64,000 bases of DNA from Flaccisagitta enflata (GCA_965153355.1 OZ231127.1:13578001-13642000), one strand, 5' to 3'; shown: positions 32,891 through 44,342, numbered from the stretch's first letter. Translations and numbers: made by a program. Notes: generated from the sequence alone by a model not told the origin.

Positions 32891-33716
32891 AGAGGTGGCG
32901 TTGGTGGCGACGTACATACCAGCATGGACTTAAAGCAGAGATGCGGAGAAAGAAGCGGAACATGAAGTGGAAGGGGACCCCCAGTGGTTTGTCGTGATAT
33001 GGAAGCGGAAATGGATCCCAAGTGTTTTGTCAGCATAGATTTGGTTTGAGGTCGTCAAATGAACAATGAAGGCCGCAAAAAGACTGCACGGACACCTATT
33101 TAAGCTTGGGACCCGGTTGTACCATCTGTCTGAAGTCTGTGAAAGAAATGGATTATACTTTGGTACATAAAGACCGCCCTTTTAATTGCAAGAAAGTGCA
33201 ATGAAAACAAAGTAGTCTCACCACCCCTGCAGCTTCTCCTGTCTCTCCTGTCCCTCTGCTGCCTTTTGTTTTTTTTTGGATGAGATTATCAATTGAATTT
33301 GAAGATGCGATGATTGAATTCCAGCAGGCAATGAACAAATACTGTAACTTTTTTCCATGTGCAATATCTCCAAAGGTGATATAAAGTGTATCTCCAGATT
33401 TTAAACTTGGAGTCGTTATAGCCATAGCTACAGGTAGAGCCTAAGTTTTCCATGGCAAAAGGCAGCAATGGATTTTTTTTCTTTCTCAGTAATGATATGA
33501 AGAGGAAAACAATAGTTTAAGTTACTTTCTGGGTAATGCAAGATTAAATTTTATATAAAATCGGTGCAGATCACTTTCTACAAGGCCTTTCTAAAGGTAT
33601 ACCAATCAAAAAATTACTTAAGAAATTCACCATTTATTTGCCTAATCACTTTGAAAACGCCCTTAGTGGACTGGTGTGAGATAAATGGCCTACGCGGGTT
33701 AAAAAGAAAGTAAGAG
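32891..33716. other. Unassigned spacer
   Basis: A 90-codon minus frame at 33153-33425 begins MAITTPSLKSGDTLYITFGD and is partly protein-like, but ends in repeats and has no recognisable domain. Confidence 0.3.
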
Positions 33717-33795
33717 AGACACAGACAGACAGACAGACAGGCAGACAGACAAAAAGAAAGATCGAAAGACAGACAGACAGACAGACAGACAGAGC
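33717..33795. repeat. (CAGA)n microsatellite
   Basis: CAGA units with a GAAAGAT interruption. Confidence 0.93.
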
Positions 33796-34011
33796 ATGAG
33801 CAAGCAGGGTAAAATGCGAGTGATTTGAAAGCTGACATCATTTTGACTCTTTTGTCATGTTACATAGGGCTCAAAATGGGATAAAACAAGGCCAACACCT
33901 ATAAGTCGCGTGCGAGACATAAACAACTGAATTGACCTGACTCCTTATTGTATCTTTTTAATCAACATGACTGAATAGGGAGAAATATAAGAAATGAATA
34001 AAATGACCAGC

Positions 34012-34362
34012 AGACTTAAACCAGCGGACTTAAACCAGCAGACTTAAACCAGCAGACTTAAACCAGCAGACTTAAACCGGCAGACTTAAGCCGGCAGACT
34101 TAAACTGGCAGACTTTAACCAGCAGACTTAAACCAGCCGACTTAAACCAGCAGACCTAAACCAGCAGACTTAAATCAGCAGACTTAAACCAGCAGACTTA
34201 AACCAGCAGACTTAAACCAGCAGACTTAAACCAGCAGACTTAAACCAGCAGACTTAAACCAGCAGACTTAAACCAGCAGACTTAAACCAGCAGACTTAAA
34301 CCAGCAGACTTAAACCAGCAGACTTAAATCAGCAGACTTAAACCAGCCAACTTAAACCAGCC
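34012..34362. repeat. 14-bp CCAGCAGACTTAAA minisatellite
   Basis: About 25 near-identical units inside the H1 copy. Confidence 0.95.
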
Positions 34363-34765
34363 AAAATGACCAAAATGACCAAAATGACCAAAATGGCTAA
34401 ATGACCAAAATACCAAAATGACTAAAATGACTAAAATGACCAAAATGGACCAAAATGACCAAAAATGATCAAAAATGACTAAAAATGACTAAATGACCCC
34501 AAATGACCTCAAAAATGACCAAAATGATCAAAATGATCAAAATGACCAAAATGACCAAAATGACCAAAAATGACAAAAATGACAAAATGACAAAATGACC
34601 AAATGACCAAGAACAGAAATGACTGAAATGACAAAATGACCAAAATGATCAAAATGACCAAAAATGACCAAAAATGACCAAATGACCAAATGACCAAATG
34701 ACCAAATGACCAATGACTAAATGACTAAAAATGATAAAAATGATAAAAAATGACCAAAAACAACC
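34363..34765. repeat. 9-11 bp CAAAATGAC minisatellite
   Basis: AAAATGACC units of variable length, inside the same H1 copy. Confidence 0.93.
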
Positions 34766-34926
34766 AATACTTCTCAAAAACACAAAAAAATGATTCAAAA
34801 TAACCTGAGACTAATCTGCACGACGGAAAACGACGCAAAAAGCAAAGCAGCCACGATTGACGGACGACGGACGGACGGACCAGATCTGACGCAGCGTGCC
34901 AGAGTCATGCACGCTAATTAAAAAAA

Positions 34927-35158
34927 TATTGATCTTTGTAGTGTATGAAAATGTAAAAAAAAAGATTCAATAAGTCCTAGTCTAAAACTATTGATTGCAC
35001 AAAATTACTATGTCACCTCAAAGAGGAGAATTAGCTCTTTCTGTATGAATTTACAGTAGTCCATGTGGCCCCAAAACAGGCCAATCTTCTAAACCACTAC
35101 AAGAAAAAAGGAAAACCATTTCAGGAACTCAAAGACTTCCTGAACCCTGAATGTTGAT
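34927..35158. other. Unassigned spacer
   Basis: Separates two inflated H1 copies; no feature recognised. Confidence 0.4.
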
Positions 35159-35285
35159 CTTTAGATGCGTCCTCGCATCTCTATATAAGAGGGTGTGTCC
35201 TTACCTCCGTCGTCCGCTGCATGAACTTTCAAAACGATTTTTTCAAGGTTTTCTTCATTTCTGCCCTCATGTTCTATATTTCTTA

Positions 35286-35700
35286 TGTCTCTTCATCTTC
35301 TTTTGTTCTTGTGTCTCCTTTGTCTTCTATATGTCTCTTATGTCTCTTGGTGGTCTCCTATATGTCTCTATATGTCTCTTATGTCTCCTATATGTCTCTT
35401 ATATCTCTTATGTCTCTTATTTCTCTTATGTATCTTAGGTATCTTAAGTCTCTTATGTCTCTTTGTCTCTTTTGTCTCTTTTGTCTCCTATATGTCTCTT
35501 ATGTCTCCTGTATGTCTCTTATGTCTCATATATCTCTTATGCCTCTTATAACTCTTACATCTCTTACATCTCTTATATCTCTTTTGTCTCTTAGGTCTCT
35601 TATGTCTCTCAATGTCCCTATATGTCTCTTATGTCTCTCCTCATGTTTCTCATGTCTCTTCATGTCTCTATGCTTCCCAAGTCCTTCATGTCTCTTTTGT
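35286..35700. repeat. ~9-10 bp TCTCTTATG minisatellite
   Basis: Degenerate TATGTCTCTTATGTCTC units in the inflated d-type H1. Confidence 0.92.
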
Positions 35701-35701
35701 G

Positions 35702-35868
35702 AGATAAGGCGGGGAGGGGTGGGGGAGGCGGGGTGAGGTGGGGGAAGGAGGCGTGGGGGTGGGGAGGGGTGGGGGGAGGAGGCGGGGTGGGAGGCTGGGG
35801 TGGGGAGGCGGGGTGGGAGTCGGTGTGGGGGGTGGGGAGGCGGGGAGGGTGAGGTGGGGAAAGGGAGT
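35702..35868. repeat. G-rich GGGGAGGCGGGGTGGG tract
   Basis: About 165 bp of runs of three to six G separated by A, T or C; quadruplex-capable by composition on the + strand. Confidence 0.9.
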
Positions 35869-36009
35869 AACTGAATATTTTTGTCTTTATCTCTGTATCT
35901 TTATATTTTCATATCATTATATCTTAATATCTTTATATCTTAATAATTTGTATGAAAATATCTTACATCTAAAGAGGACGCATCTATTGGACATCTCTTG
36001 GCCTTGTTT

Positions 36010-36765
36010 CCAAATTAACATCCCTGGTTAGTCAAACGTTCCAATTTGATTGAATTTTTACCAGACTTTTACCGGCTTAGAATGTCAATCATACAGCGTC
36101 TGTGTCAGTATCCCAAAGTGGCAAATAAATTCATGGGTATTCACCATTGAAGCAGTAGATTCAATCCGAATCAAAACTGGGCTAAGACAACAAAAAAATC
36201 AAATAAAATGATTAAATGATATAAAAGACACTATTACTTTCCTTTTGTCCATCTGAACTAATGTCCATTGTAAATGACCCTTCCACTCCTCCATAGATCT
36301 TAATTCATGGATTCTTACTACCTGTGGCTTAATGAATATCTGTAATTAACCGACCCTTATGTCAAAATTGTATTTTGATCAGAAAAAAGAATTTCTAAAA
36401 CAGTTTATGTATGTTCTTAACAATATTTTGCCAAATCCTTTTGTAGTTCTTTAGGTTCAGAATGTAACTTTTTTTTGGACAGACGTTGATTTATACAGAT
36501 TCTCGAGAAAAAAATGTAAACGTATGTATTTTATATAGGATGAATTGTTGCAACTGTCACATGGTTTGTGCGAGATAATGTGTCGTTAGGTACTTATTTC
36601 CCATGATGGTAGGATATGGTGGTCTGTGGACCAGTTTTGAGTCTTGAGAAATAATTGAGAAATAGTTATGCGAAATCTACTTAATTTTTTCCCGCTGGTC
36701 ATGTTCCCTATTATGTCGGATTCAGCCCAGCAACGAGTAACTTTTTTTTTTATTAATCCCGTAGC
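36010..36765. other. AT-rich spacer
   Basis: About 750 bp with no recognised feature. Confidence 0.4.
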
Positions 36766-36880
36766 TGACGACTGCGAAAATGCGCTATGTCAAGTCACAC
36801 TTTTGAACTCGATCACGGTCCGACGGACGGACCAACGGATGGACCAACAGATGGACAACCCCCCCCCCATCGCGAGTCCG
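36766..36880 (-). mobile_element. H1 remnant
   Basis: GACGACTGCGAAAATGCGC, ACACTTTTGAACTCGATCACG and GACGGACGGACC resemble the middle of b-type copies; the ends are gone. Confidence 0.4.
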
Positions 36881-37093
36881 TTACAGAAAATGAAGTCACT
36901 CACTTCCTTTAACCCACTCCCGCCCTCCAGTTAAACTCCCTCAGGGGGAACTCCAAGGAATTAAGAAATCGATGTGTAAACGAAGTCAAGAAGATAAAGT
37001 CCTTCAATGTAAGCACAAGTTCGAAAAAAAAATGCCATGGAGAGAGAGAGAGAGAAAAAAAAACGATAAATGAAAAAAAAAGAAAAAAAGAAA

Positions 37094-37333
37094 AACAAGC
37101 CCAACACAGGGTATAAGTGGAAGACGGTTGGGCAGGGGCAGTATTACAATGATAAAAAATAACTACCGTAAAACAGTATTTTACACTCACATTCCTTCCA
37201 ATGACCTGTGACACTAAAAAAAAAGGAAAAGAAAAAAAAAACTATGTTTCAACCATATTTTTGACGGACCAACGAACCGATTCGGATTAGTCCGATATAG
37301 CAACGTGTAAAGTCGCGTGTCCGTGATTAAAAA
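37094..37333 (-). mobile_element. H1 element, c-like, reverse, diverged
   Basis: AACAAGCCCAACACAGGG, AAGACGGTTGGGCAGGGGCA, short GACGGACC core, end AGTCGCGTGTCCGTGATTA5. Confidence 0.65.
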
Positions 37334-37528
37334 CCGGAAAAAAAAACCCAAAAAACAGAGAGATGTAATATTCACGTTTCTTGTTATGAAAAGAGAGAGC
37401 GAGTATGAAAAAACTTTGTCTCACTCTTTTTCTTTCAATTTTTCCTTTCTTTTTTTTTTTTTTTGTCTTTTTTCTTTTTACGGATTTTTCTCTTCGCGCA
37501 GCGCGCAAAAAATCTCGACGTTGAAGGC

Positions 37529-37657
37529 GAGGCCGAGGAGGAGGAGGAGGAGGAGGAGGAGGAGGAGGAGGATCAGATGATGATGACGGCGACAATGATG
37601 AAGATGATGACGATGATGATGATAATGATGATGATGATGATGCTGTTAAATAATGAC

Positions 37658-37718
<61 letters not shown>

Positions 37719-37783
37719 CTGTTAAATAATGACGATGATGATGATGATGATGATTAAGATGATGATGATGATGATGATGATGA
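37529..37783. repeat. (GGA)n then (GAT)n trinucleotide arrays
   Basis: GGA to about 37571, then GAT units to 37783 with a duplicated GCTGTTAAATAATGACGATG insert. Confidence 0.94.
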
Positions 37784-37953
37784 TTTTGCCTGCCTAGTTG
37801 TAAAAACATATACCATTAACCATTCCGACCAACCATGCGTCCTGAGTCACTGCATGGAGTAAATCGCAGGATGACTGCGGCGAATTTGAGAGAGGGAACG
37901 AGAGAGGGAGCGAGAGAGGGAGCAAGAGTGAGAGAGAGAGTGAGGGAGAGAGC
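37784..37953. other. Short spacer
   Basis: Contains GAGAGGGA(G/A)C units just before the satellite. Confidence 0.5.
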
Positions 37954-38840
37954 ACTATGGGTGGTTTTGGCATACTAGAGGCGTTATATACCCAACCACC
38001 CCCCAAAACCCCCAAATCACCATCACCGACACCCCTAAAACCACCCAAACACCTAAATCACCAACACTATGGGTGGTTTTGGCATACTAGAGGCGTTATA
38101 TACCCAACCACCCCCCAAAACCCCCAAATCACCATCACCGACACCCCTAAAACCACCCAAACACCTAAATCACCAACACTATGGGTGGTTTTGGCATACT
38201 AGAGGCGTTATACAACCCAACCACCCTCAAAACCCCCAAATCACCACCACCGACACCCCTAAAACCACCCCTAAACACCTAAATCACCAACACTATGGGT
38301 AGTTTTGGCATACTAGAGGCGTTATACCCAACCACCCACCCAAAACCCCAAATCACCATCACTGACACCTCTAAACCACCCAAACACCTAAATCACCAAC
38401 ACTATGGGTGGATGTGGCATACCAGAGGCGTTATATACCCAAACCACCCCCCAAAACCCCCCAAATCACCATCACCGACACCCCTAAAACCACACCAAAA
38501 CACCTAAATCACCAACACTATGGGTGGTTTGGCATACTAGAGGCATACCCAACCAATTTCCAAAACCCCAAATCACCATCACTGACACCCCTAAAACCAC
38601 CAACACCCAGATCACCAACACTATGGGTGGTTTTGGCATACTAGGAGCGTCATATACCCAACCATCAACCCCAAATTACCATCACCGACACCCCTAAAAT
38701 CACCCAAACACCTAAATCACTAGCACAATGGGTGGTTCTGGCATACTAGTGGCGTTACATTACATATTTACCCAACCACCACCCAAAACTCACAAATCAC
38801 CATCACCGTCACCCCAAAAACCACCAAAACACCTAAATCA
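37954..38840. repeat. 112-bp tandem satellite, eight units
   Basis: ACTATGGGTGGTTTTGGCAT recurs about every 112 bp (near 37953, 38065, 38177, 38291, 38400, 38516, 38620, 38726), with CACCATCACCGACACCCCTA in each. The first two units are identical; later ones diverge. A frame MGGFGILEALYTQPP is restarted in several units but 112 is not a multiple of three. Confidence 0.95.
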
Positions 38841-39354
38841 CATTACTATTAAACAAAAAAACCAGAAAAAGATATGATGCAGATGAAAAAAACTGATTTC
38901 TATTTTTTACATTTTCAAAATATAAAAAAAATTGTCAACTTTCATTTCCCCTATTTAAATATATTTTCTATCAATTCTCTTTTTGTAGAACTATTTGTTA
39001 ATCACTTTTCACAAAAATTTTATATTGCCATTTAATCAATTTATGTAGTTTATGATCATTTCATTGATTCAAAATATTTTTGCAATATTATTTATTAGAT
39101 TTTCTTTTTTTTACACGAACTTAACTGTAAAAAAAATATGATATTTCATCAAGCAGCAAAAAGATATACAATATGAGAAGTCCAACAATATCCTTCATTA
39201 TACCTAAGCTGAAATAAATAGAAGAGAGCCTTGTAAACCCTCACTGACTACTTAATACACACACCACTTCTAGTTTTCTGTAAAACTATACCCATTTTCT
39301 TTCTCACTCTTTCCTCTCTTTTCATCTCTGTCAGTCTTTTTCTCTATCCGTAAA

Positions 39355-39356
<2 letters not shown>
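38841..39356. other. AT-rich spacer
   Basis: No feature recognised. Confidence 0.4.

Positions 39357-39420
<64 letters not shown>
39357..39420. repeat. (GTCT)n(CT)n microsatellite
   Basis: Short GTCT then CT run. Confidence 0.93.
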
Positions 39421-39422
<2 letters not shown>

Positions 39423-39781
39423 TCTCATTTCTAAATTCCTCTTTAATTTCTTTTTTATTTTTTCTGCATGTTCACTTCTTATCAAAATTTTACTTTAAAA
39501 TCATTGATAAGGAAAAATTATTTTCACCATTAGCCATTTCTGATTTAAATTACGCTATTAGGCGCTTTAATAGAGATACACCCCTCTCTCTCCTATCTTC
39601 TTTCTTCCCGTCTGGTGTCTCTTTTCTGCGCGCTATGCCTCACATTGGTGATTTACTGGAGCGGAAATCTGTTATCATTTGAACTCTCTCTCTCTCTTAC
39701 TCTCCTCCCCATCGTGGCTGTACAGATCTTTTTCAGTTTTTCTGTTGTCTAGTCGTTTGCCTAGGTGTTTGTTCACTTTCT

Positions 39782-39784
<3 letters not shown>
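39421..39784. other. AT-rich spacer
   Basis: No feature recognised apart from small CT runs. Confidence 0.4.
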
Positions 39785-39836
<52 letters not shown>

Positions 39837-39840
39837 TCTC
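39785..39840. repeat. (CT)n microsatellite
   Basis: Perfect CT run. Confidence 0.95.
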
Positions 39841-39993
39841 TGAAATCAGTATCACCATCGGTGTCTCTTTCTTTGAGAGCTCTTTTCGACTATATTTGTC
39901 TAAGAATCGGTAATCCATTTCACCACCACGTGGCACGACCTCACTGATTTGATAAACCGGCAAAAAGTCTGAAGTTTATTGATTCTTGATTAT

Positions 39994-40116
39994 TGATTCA
40001 ACCAAATGAAGTTGATTTACCAATAAGGGCGGCTAATCGCCGTAGGAAAAAAATCGTAAATGCTGCTCGAGAAAATGAGAGAGGAAAAGAGAGTGAGAAA
40101 GAAAAAAAAGAGAAAC

Positions 40117-40209
<93 letters not shown>

Positions 40210-40284
40210 ATCAAAGTTTTAGCCGCACTCAAACACTCTTCAGCAAAAGGTCTATTCGTGTAATAAATTCATTTGGTTGAATCA
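39994..40284. repeat. 17-bp inverted repeat enclosing a (GA)n array
   Basis: TGATTCAACCAAATGAA (39994-40010) is the exact reverse complement of TTCATTTGGTTGAATCA (40268-40284). The (GA)n run at about 40121-40208 lies between. This could be a small TIR element carrying a microsatellite. Confidence 0.6.
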
Positions 40285-40639
40285 TTTGGAAAAAAGTCGA
40301 GATTCGAAGATTCGAAGACTTTTTGATTCCCGCGAAGAAAAGTTGTTTTCCCTTTTTTTCATGGGCCGTTTGAGGAAGTTGCTGCATTTTTGGGGCAGAA
40401 CGAGACTACGCATAAAATTAATAGCTAAGAAAGAGCTAAATCTCCTCTTTCAGATGACGCCAAGCAGAATTCTGTGCGATCGATAGTTTTGGAGCTATGA
40501 TTTTTTAAATCTTTTTTTATTTCTTCGCATTTTTTGCATTTTTCCCTAATAACAAGGAATCGAGTTAGTTGAAGTCTATTTTAACTTTGAAATGTCCCAG
40601 GTGATGATTGTGCATCCTGGCAGCACAGTCTCTCTCTCA
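40285..40639. other. Unassigned spacer
   Basis: The phrase CTAAGAAAGAGCT(T/A)A(A/T)TT, CTCTTTCA and ATGGCGCCAA near 40425-40460 is also found near 61020, so this is an unrecognised dispersed repeat. Confidence 0.4.
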
Positions 40640-40790
40640 CTTCTGGTCTGTCTGTCCGTCCAAGTGGAAAAGTGGAAAAACAAGCTGTCTAGATGCTTGT
40701 GTGTGGTGGTTGGGGTTGGGGTGTAGATGGGGGTTGGATGCCTCTGTCCACCTGTCTGCAACGATATTGTAACCCTGTGTTGCATGTTTT
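40640..40790 (+). mobile_element. H1 element, subtype f, 5' hairpin missing
   Basis: GTCTGTCTGTCCGTCC, AAGTGGAAAAACAAGCTGTC, GGGTGTAGATGGGGGTTGGA and CAACGATATTGTAACCCTGT match the f-type block at 56.1-56.2 kb. Confidence 0.55.
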
Positions 40791-40796
40791 TCTGTT

Positions 40797-40826
40797 TTTC
40801 TCTCTGTCTCTCTCTCCCTCTCTCTC

Positions 40827-40876
<50 letters not shown>
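40797..40876. repeat. (CT)n microsatellite
   Basis: CT run with early CCCT interruptions. Confidence 0.94.
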
Positions 40877-40880
<4 letters not shown>

Positions 40881-41535
40881 TCAGACATCGCCCTTGTGTT
40901 TTTCTGGCTGAAAGTAAACAAACGAAAAGCTAGCTTAGCGCGTTTTAGCGCTTACCGTGTTCTGACTGGAAATCTTGAAAATGAAGAAAATTTCTGTCGT
41001 TTTTGGTCCGTCGTTTCGGTAACAGCAGCGAAGATGAGCTTAAATAAAATTCATCATGTTGTAATTGTTTAATTACATAAAATACATATTCATGTACAAG
41101 ACCACGAAGGGGGAATCACGCCTTCGTTGTAGGCCCTATACAGTCTATGGACAAAACGAGTGAAGTAGATTTTGCTTGTCACCGGTAACACGCTCAGTCA
41201 TGGTTTGTTATTGAATGTAGGTTTAAAATTATCTCGTACAATTTTGCTACAGGCTGAGATCTTCTATCTTAAGTACGATTACTGAATACGGGCCATCTGA
41301 AGAAATTAAGTTTCGAAGAGGTTAAGAGGCCCGAAAAGAACCGTATAAAAGAATATGTGCGAGTCCGCGGCGAAAACAAGAGTCGTGGTCTGAAGAAGGG
41401 TCATTAGCCCGGGGCCAGAAAAGTGTTCTGCGGTATTAAGACTATATCCGATCCGATATTCGATGATTTTTATAAGCACTAATTTTGATATGTATTAATC
41501 ACGTGACTTAGAAACAGTAAGACGTTGAATGTTGA
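40877..41535. other. Unassigned spacer
   Basis: Non-repetitive; no gene could be supported. Confidence 0.35.
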
Positions 41536-41856
41536 ATGGCGCGGCGTTCTAGGATATTCCGAATATGTGGTGAAACTATGATATCAGTCGGTTGTGAGTG
41601 CTACAGACGGACCACTAATTTAGCGTGTGGAGGCACAAAATTTTTGATCACAGGTAGGAATTCCTGCGATAGATCGCGCTACGGAAATCGGGTGCGCAAA
41701 AAGATTGCGAAACTGAAGATTGCGAAACTGACAATCGACTTGCAATGGAATGGATTCGATTGCTTCATTATGGTAGTCAGTCGAACTTCACGAGCGCAGT
41801 GGATACAATGCAGTGGACATCTATGGGATGAGTACAAAGTAAAGGAGCGAGAGAAA

Positions 41857-41857
<1 letters not shown>
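41536..41857 (+). CDS. Open frame, product unknown
   Basis: A frame starting MARRSRIFRICGETMISVGC runs about 107 codons before entering the (GA)n array that extends it artificially. It has six Cys and a directly repeated KIAKLKIAKL segment. A GT at 41653 (CACAG|GTAGGA) would make a good donor after about 39 codons. No domain recognised; this is a weak candidate first exon or a chance ORF. Confidence 0.2.

Positions 41858-41911
<54 letters not shown>
41858..41911. repeat. (GA)n microsatellite
   Basis: Perfect GA run. Confidence 0.95.
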
Positions 41912-41915
<4 letters not shown>

Positions 41916-42145
41916 AGACACAGAGAGAGCAGTTGCATAACCTTCAAAACAAGTAACGCAGGGTTATGAAGTCGCTGCAAGTCGGAAAACCAGGGGGGGG
42001 GATGCACAATTGAACAATTGTTATCAAAAGATGGACGAACAATCTTGATTACCTAATCAGTCATTGTAAAAACATGTTGATATTTCCATTAAATCTCCTT
42101 AGGAAATTAGCTATGTTTTTAAAACTGACCTATCTTTTTTCCCCA

Positions 42146-42268
42146 GGGAAAGGTCGTCCAGCGGTGATTTCGCAGGAGATGCGAGCCGCTTTTGCGGCGG
42201 ATCATCCACAATCTCGCAACAAAAATCATGATAAGGATGACGCAGATTTCTTCCCCGGCTCCGAATGA
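42146..42268 (+). CDS. Possible terminal exon, product unknown
   Basis: A strong acceptor (ATCTTTTTTCCCCAG, AG at 42144-42145) is followed by an open frame KGRPAVISQEMRAAFAADHP, a polar Asn/Lys/Asp stretch and ending FFPGSE before a TGA. The other + frame and the minus strand are also open, so the choice rests on the acceptor. No family recognised. Confidence 0.28.
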   Translation, partial: GKGRPAVISQEMRAAFAADHPQSRNKNHDKDDADFFPGSE

Positions 42269-42339
42269 CTTCGCCGAAAATGATCATGATCTTGCCGTGG
42301 CCGACGGGAAAGGCAACGGTCTTGAAAACAAAAAAAAAA

Positions 42340-42409
42340 ACAACAACAACAACTACAACAACAACAACTTCAATCACAACAATATTTGCAACAAAAACAA
42401 ACATACATC

Positions 42410-42448
<39 letters not shown>

Positions 42449-42480
42449 AACAATAACAACAATAACAATAACAACAACAA
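42340..42480. repeat. (CAA)n array
   Basis: CAA/AAC units with interruptions; Asn, Gln and Thr homopolymer frames are artefacts. Confidence 0.93.
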
Positions 42481-42683
42481 ATTTCTACTTGTTAATAGGA
42501 ATCTCTTTTTATCTGTTGATGTTTCTTACATTTTAGACTCAAATAAGCAACCTGCTTTGACATATTAAAAGCTTTCTCATTTTAAAACCCCCTCAAAAAA
42601 CGCGGGATTTCTTAAACGTTGTGGAGGGGTGGGCAGGGGCATACACATAGTCCTACGCTGAGCCGTAAATGCGCGTTTTACTC

Positions 42684-42985
42684 TTTTTAGCACCATCATA
42701 ACAGGCTCTGTCCGCTTGTCTGTGTCTGTCTTTCTGCCTGTTTTTGTTGGTTGGTCGGTCAGTCACGCTCAAGTAAAAAACAGCAAAAAATGTTTGAAAT
42801 CACTTAAAAACTGGTCTAGCACATAATTCTTGTCAAAGTATTCATTTTCATAGCGATAAGCCTGACAGAGCTAGGGTCAGGGATAGGTCTCATAAAGCTA
42901 GGGATAGGGGGTCATAGAGCTATGAATTGGTCTAAGAATGAACAGCGCCAGGCGCACCGTCTTGGGCCGTGTATCCGGCCTTGTT
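42684..42985 (+). mobile_element. H1 element, hairpin decayed
   Basis: T5-AGCACCATCATAACAGGCTC, GTCTGTGTCTGTC and GGTTGGTCGGTCAGTC core, repeated AGCTAGGGATAGGGGTC-like phrases, end GGCCGTGTATCCGGCCTTGTT. Only the 3' end is well kept. Confidence 0.65.
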
Positions 42986-43182
42986 ATCTTGTGCGTCATG
43001 TGCCCAAGGATGTACGGTGAAGTGGGCTAAAATGGGTCACTTTTTCGATTATTTTTATAATTTCTGTAAACTTTTTATTAAAATGATGAATTTTATGATT
43101 GATTATGGACAATGTGTGTTTTCTCTACTACAGCAAAAAAGAAAATTGCCACCTAGAAATGAGCGAGTGGGGCAAACCCGAC

Positions 43183-43367
43183 TTGTGGTCGCGTGTACGC
43201 GACTCTACATCCTGCTTTTTCCGTCGGTCAGTCAGTCTGTCATACACAAGTTTTTTTTATGTTTTATGATTCTGTGACGGCACTGCTCCTGCCCAAATGG
43301 TCTAGTGACATATATGGCCCCTACCCATCCGCACGCAACTGGGGTAGCTGTGTATCCGGCCTTGTTT
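43183..43367 (+). mobile_element. H1 element, subtype a
   Basis: GGTCGCGTGTACGCGACT hairpin, GTCGGTCAGTCAGTC core, CTCCTGCCC and CCCCTACCC blocks, distal GCACGCAACT, GGCCTTGTT end. Confidence 0.85.
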
Positions 43368-43427
43368 AAAAACAAGTAGTTGACCCATGGGTCACCTGCA
43401 ACATTGGCCATCAATTTATTCCAAGTG

Positions 43428-43699
43428 AGGAGTTACAATACATTAGTGAAAAAATTAGTGACCTAGCATATCAATTTAGCTAAAAACAAGGCCGGATACA
43501 CGGCTACCCTAGTCGCGTGCGGGTGGGCAGGGGCAGATGAAATTGACCGACCAAACAGTTGGGCAGGAGCAGTAACCCCAAAACCGAGCCCAGAACGTCA
43601 AAAGCTAAAGGGTGACGGACAGACGGACCGACTCAACTCGCAGGAGTTACAATACATTAGTGAAAAAATAAGTGACCTAGCATATCAATTTAGCTAAAA
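43428..43699 (-). mobile_element. H1 element (reverse) between 58-bp direct repeats
   Basis: A 58-bp host sequence starting AGGAGTTACAATACATTAGT occurs at 43428-43485 and again at 43642-43699 with one mismatch. Between them is an a-type H1 (AACAAGGCCGGATACACGGC..., box AGTCGCGTGCGGG) that stops in its GACGGACC core without the terminal hairpin. Confidence 0.8.
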
Positions 43700-43840
43700 A
43701 AAGGTATCTGATGGCAAAACATATTAGGTTATATGATAAGTTCTTTTTAAAAATAACAGTATAGCATCAAATCATCATATTAGTAACATAAAATCTTTTT
43801 AAAAAATTGGAATAAGATGTTCAGAGCGAGGATGGGCTGT

Positions 43841-44342
43841 TTGGGTGCTTCACATAGCAAAAGTTGTGAATTTCTCTTCGTCCCGCTTACCTTATGTGGA
43901 ATGATTAATTTTAGAACCCTTACCATTTTTTTTCCTCAAAATCACTCATCTTCCGTTTTTTTTAGCGAGCTTTTTGTAAGACTCAATTTGCATATTGCAG
44001 TGGGATAAATTGTTGTGCTAATGTTCTTTAAACTGATTTTTATTAGTTCTTTTTTTCATAAAATTGTTCATCGGCTTTCTTAGTGAGCTCTTACATAGTT
44101 GATGTCTATCCTTACAAATATTATGATTTTCTTATACAAATAATTTCCCTGTTGGTAACAAAACTATGAAAGGTATTTTTGATTCCTATTGATTTCTACG
44201 AGTAACTTCAAGGTCAAAACCAAATCGGAAGATGTTAAAATTCTAAAAATAGGAAAACGCTCATCTTCATGATTTTTGTTGCTCCACATTGTGTAAGCGG
44301 GACAAAGGGATACTCCCAATTTTTCCTATGTGAAGCATCCAA
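43841..44342. mobile_element. Mutator-like MITE, copy 1 (502 bp)
   Basis: Ends TTGGGTGCTTCACATAGCAA and, reversed, TTGGATGCTTCACATAGGAA, with longer partial complementarity inward. Exact 9-bp target duplication ATGGGCTGT (43832-43840, 44343-44351). A 9-bp duplication is typical of the MULE group. No transposase. Confidence 0.75.

Larger units (their letters stand above)
33886..34926 (-). mobile_element. H1 element, reverse, inflated by internal minisatellites
   Basis: Begins AACAAGGCCAACACCTATAAGTCGCGTGCG and ends GACGGACGGACGGACC...AGAGTCATGCACGCTAATTA6, the two ends of a single H1. About 1 kb of minisatellite lies between them instead of the usual ~150 bp. Confidence 0.65.
35159..36009 (+). 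mobile_element. H1 element, subtype d, inflated
   Basis: AGATGCGTCC (35163-35172) with TCGCATCT (35173-35180) opens the element; the distal partner GGACGCATCT (35976-35985) and TTGGCCTTGTTT close it 850 bp later. Pairing is exact. The interior is TCTCTTATG minisatellite, a G-rich tract and a TTATATCT run. Confidence 0.8.

Noticed and set aside
37957-38644. Repeated MGGFGILEALYTQPP frames
   Set aside because: Each is restarted by the 112-bp satellite, whose length shifts the frame every unit.
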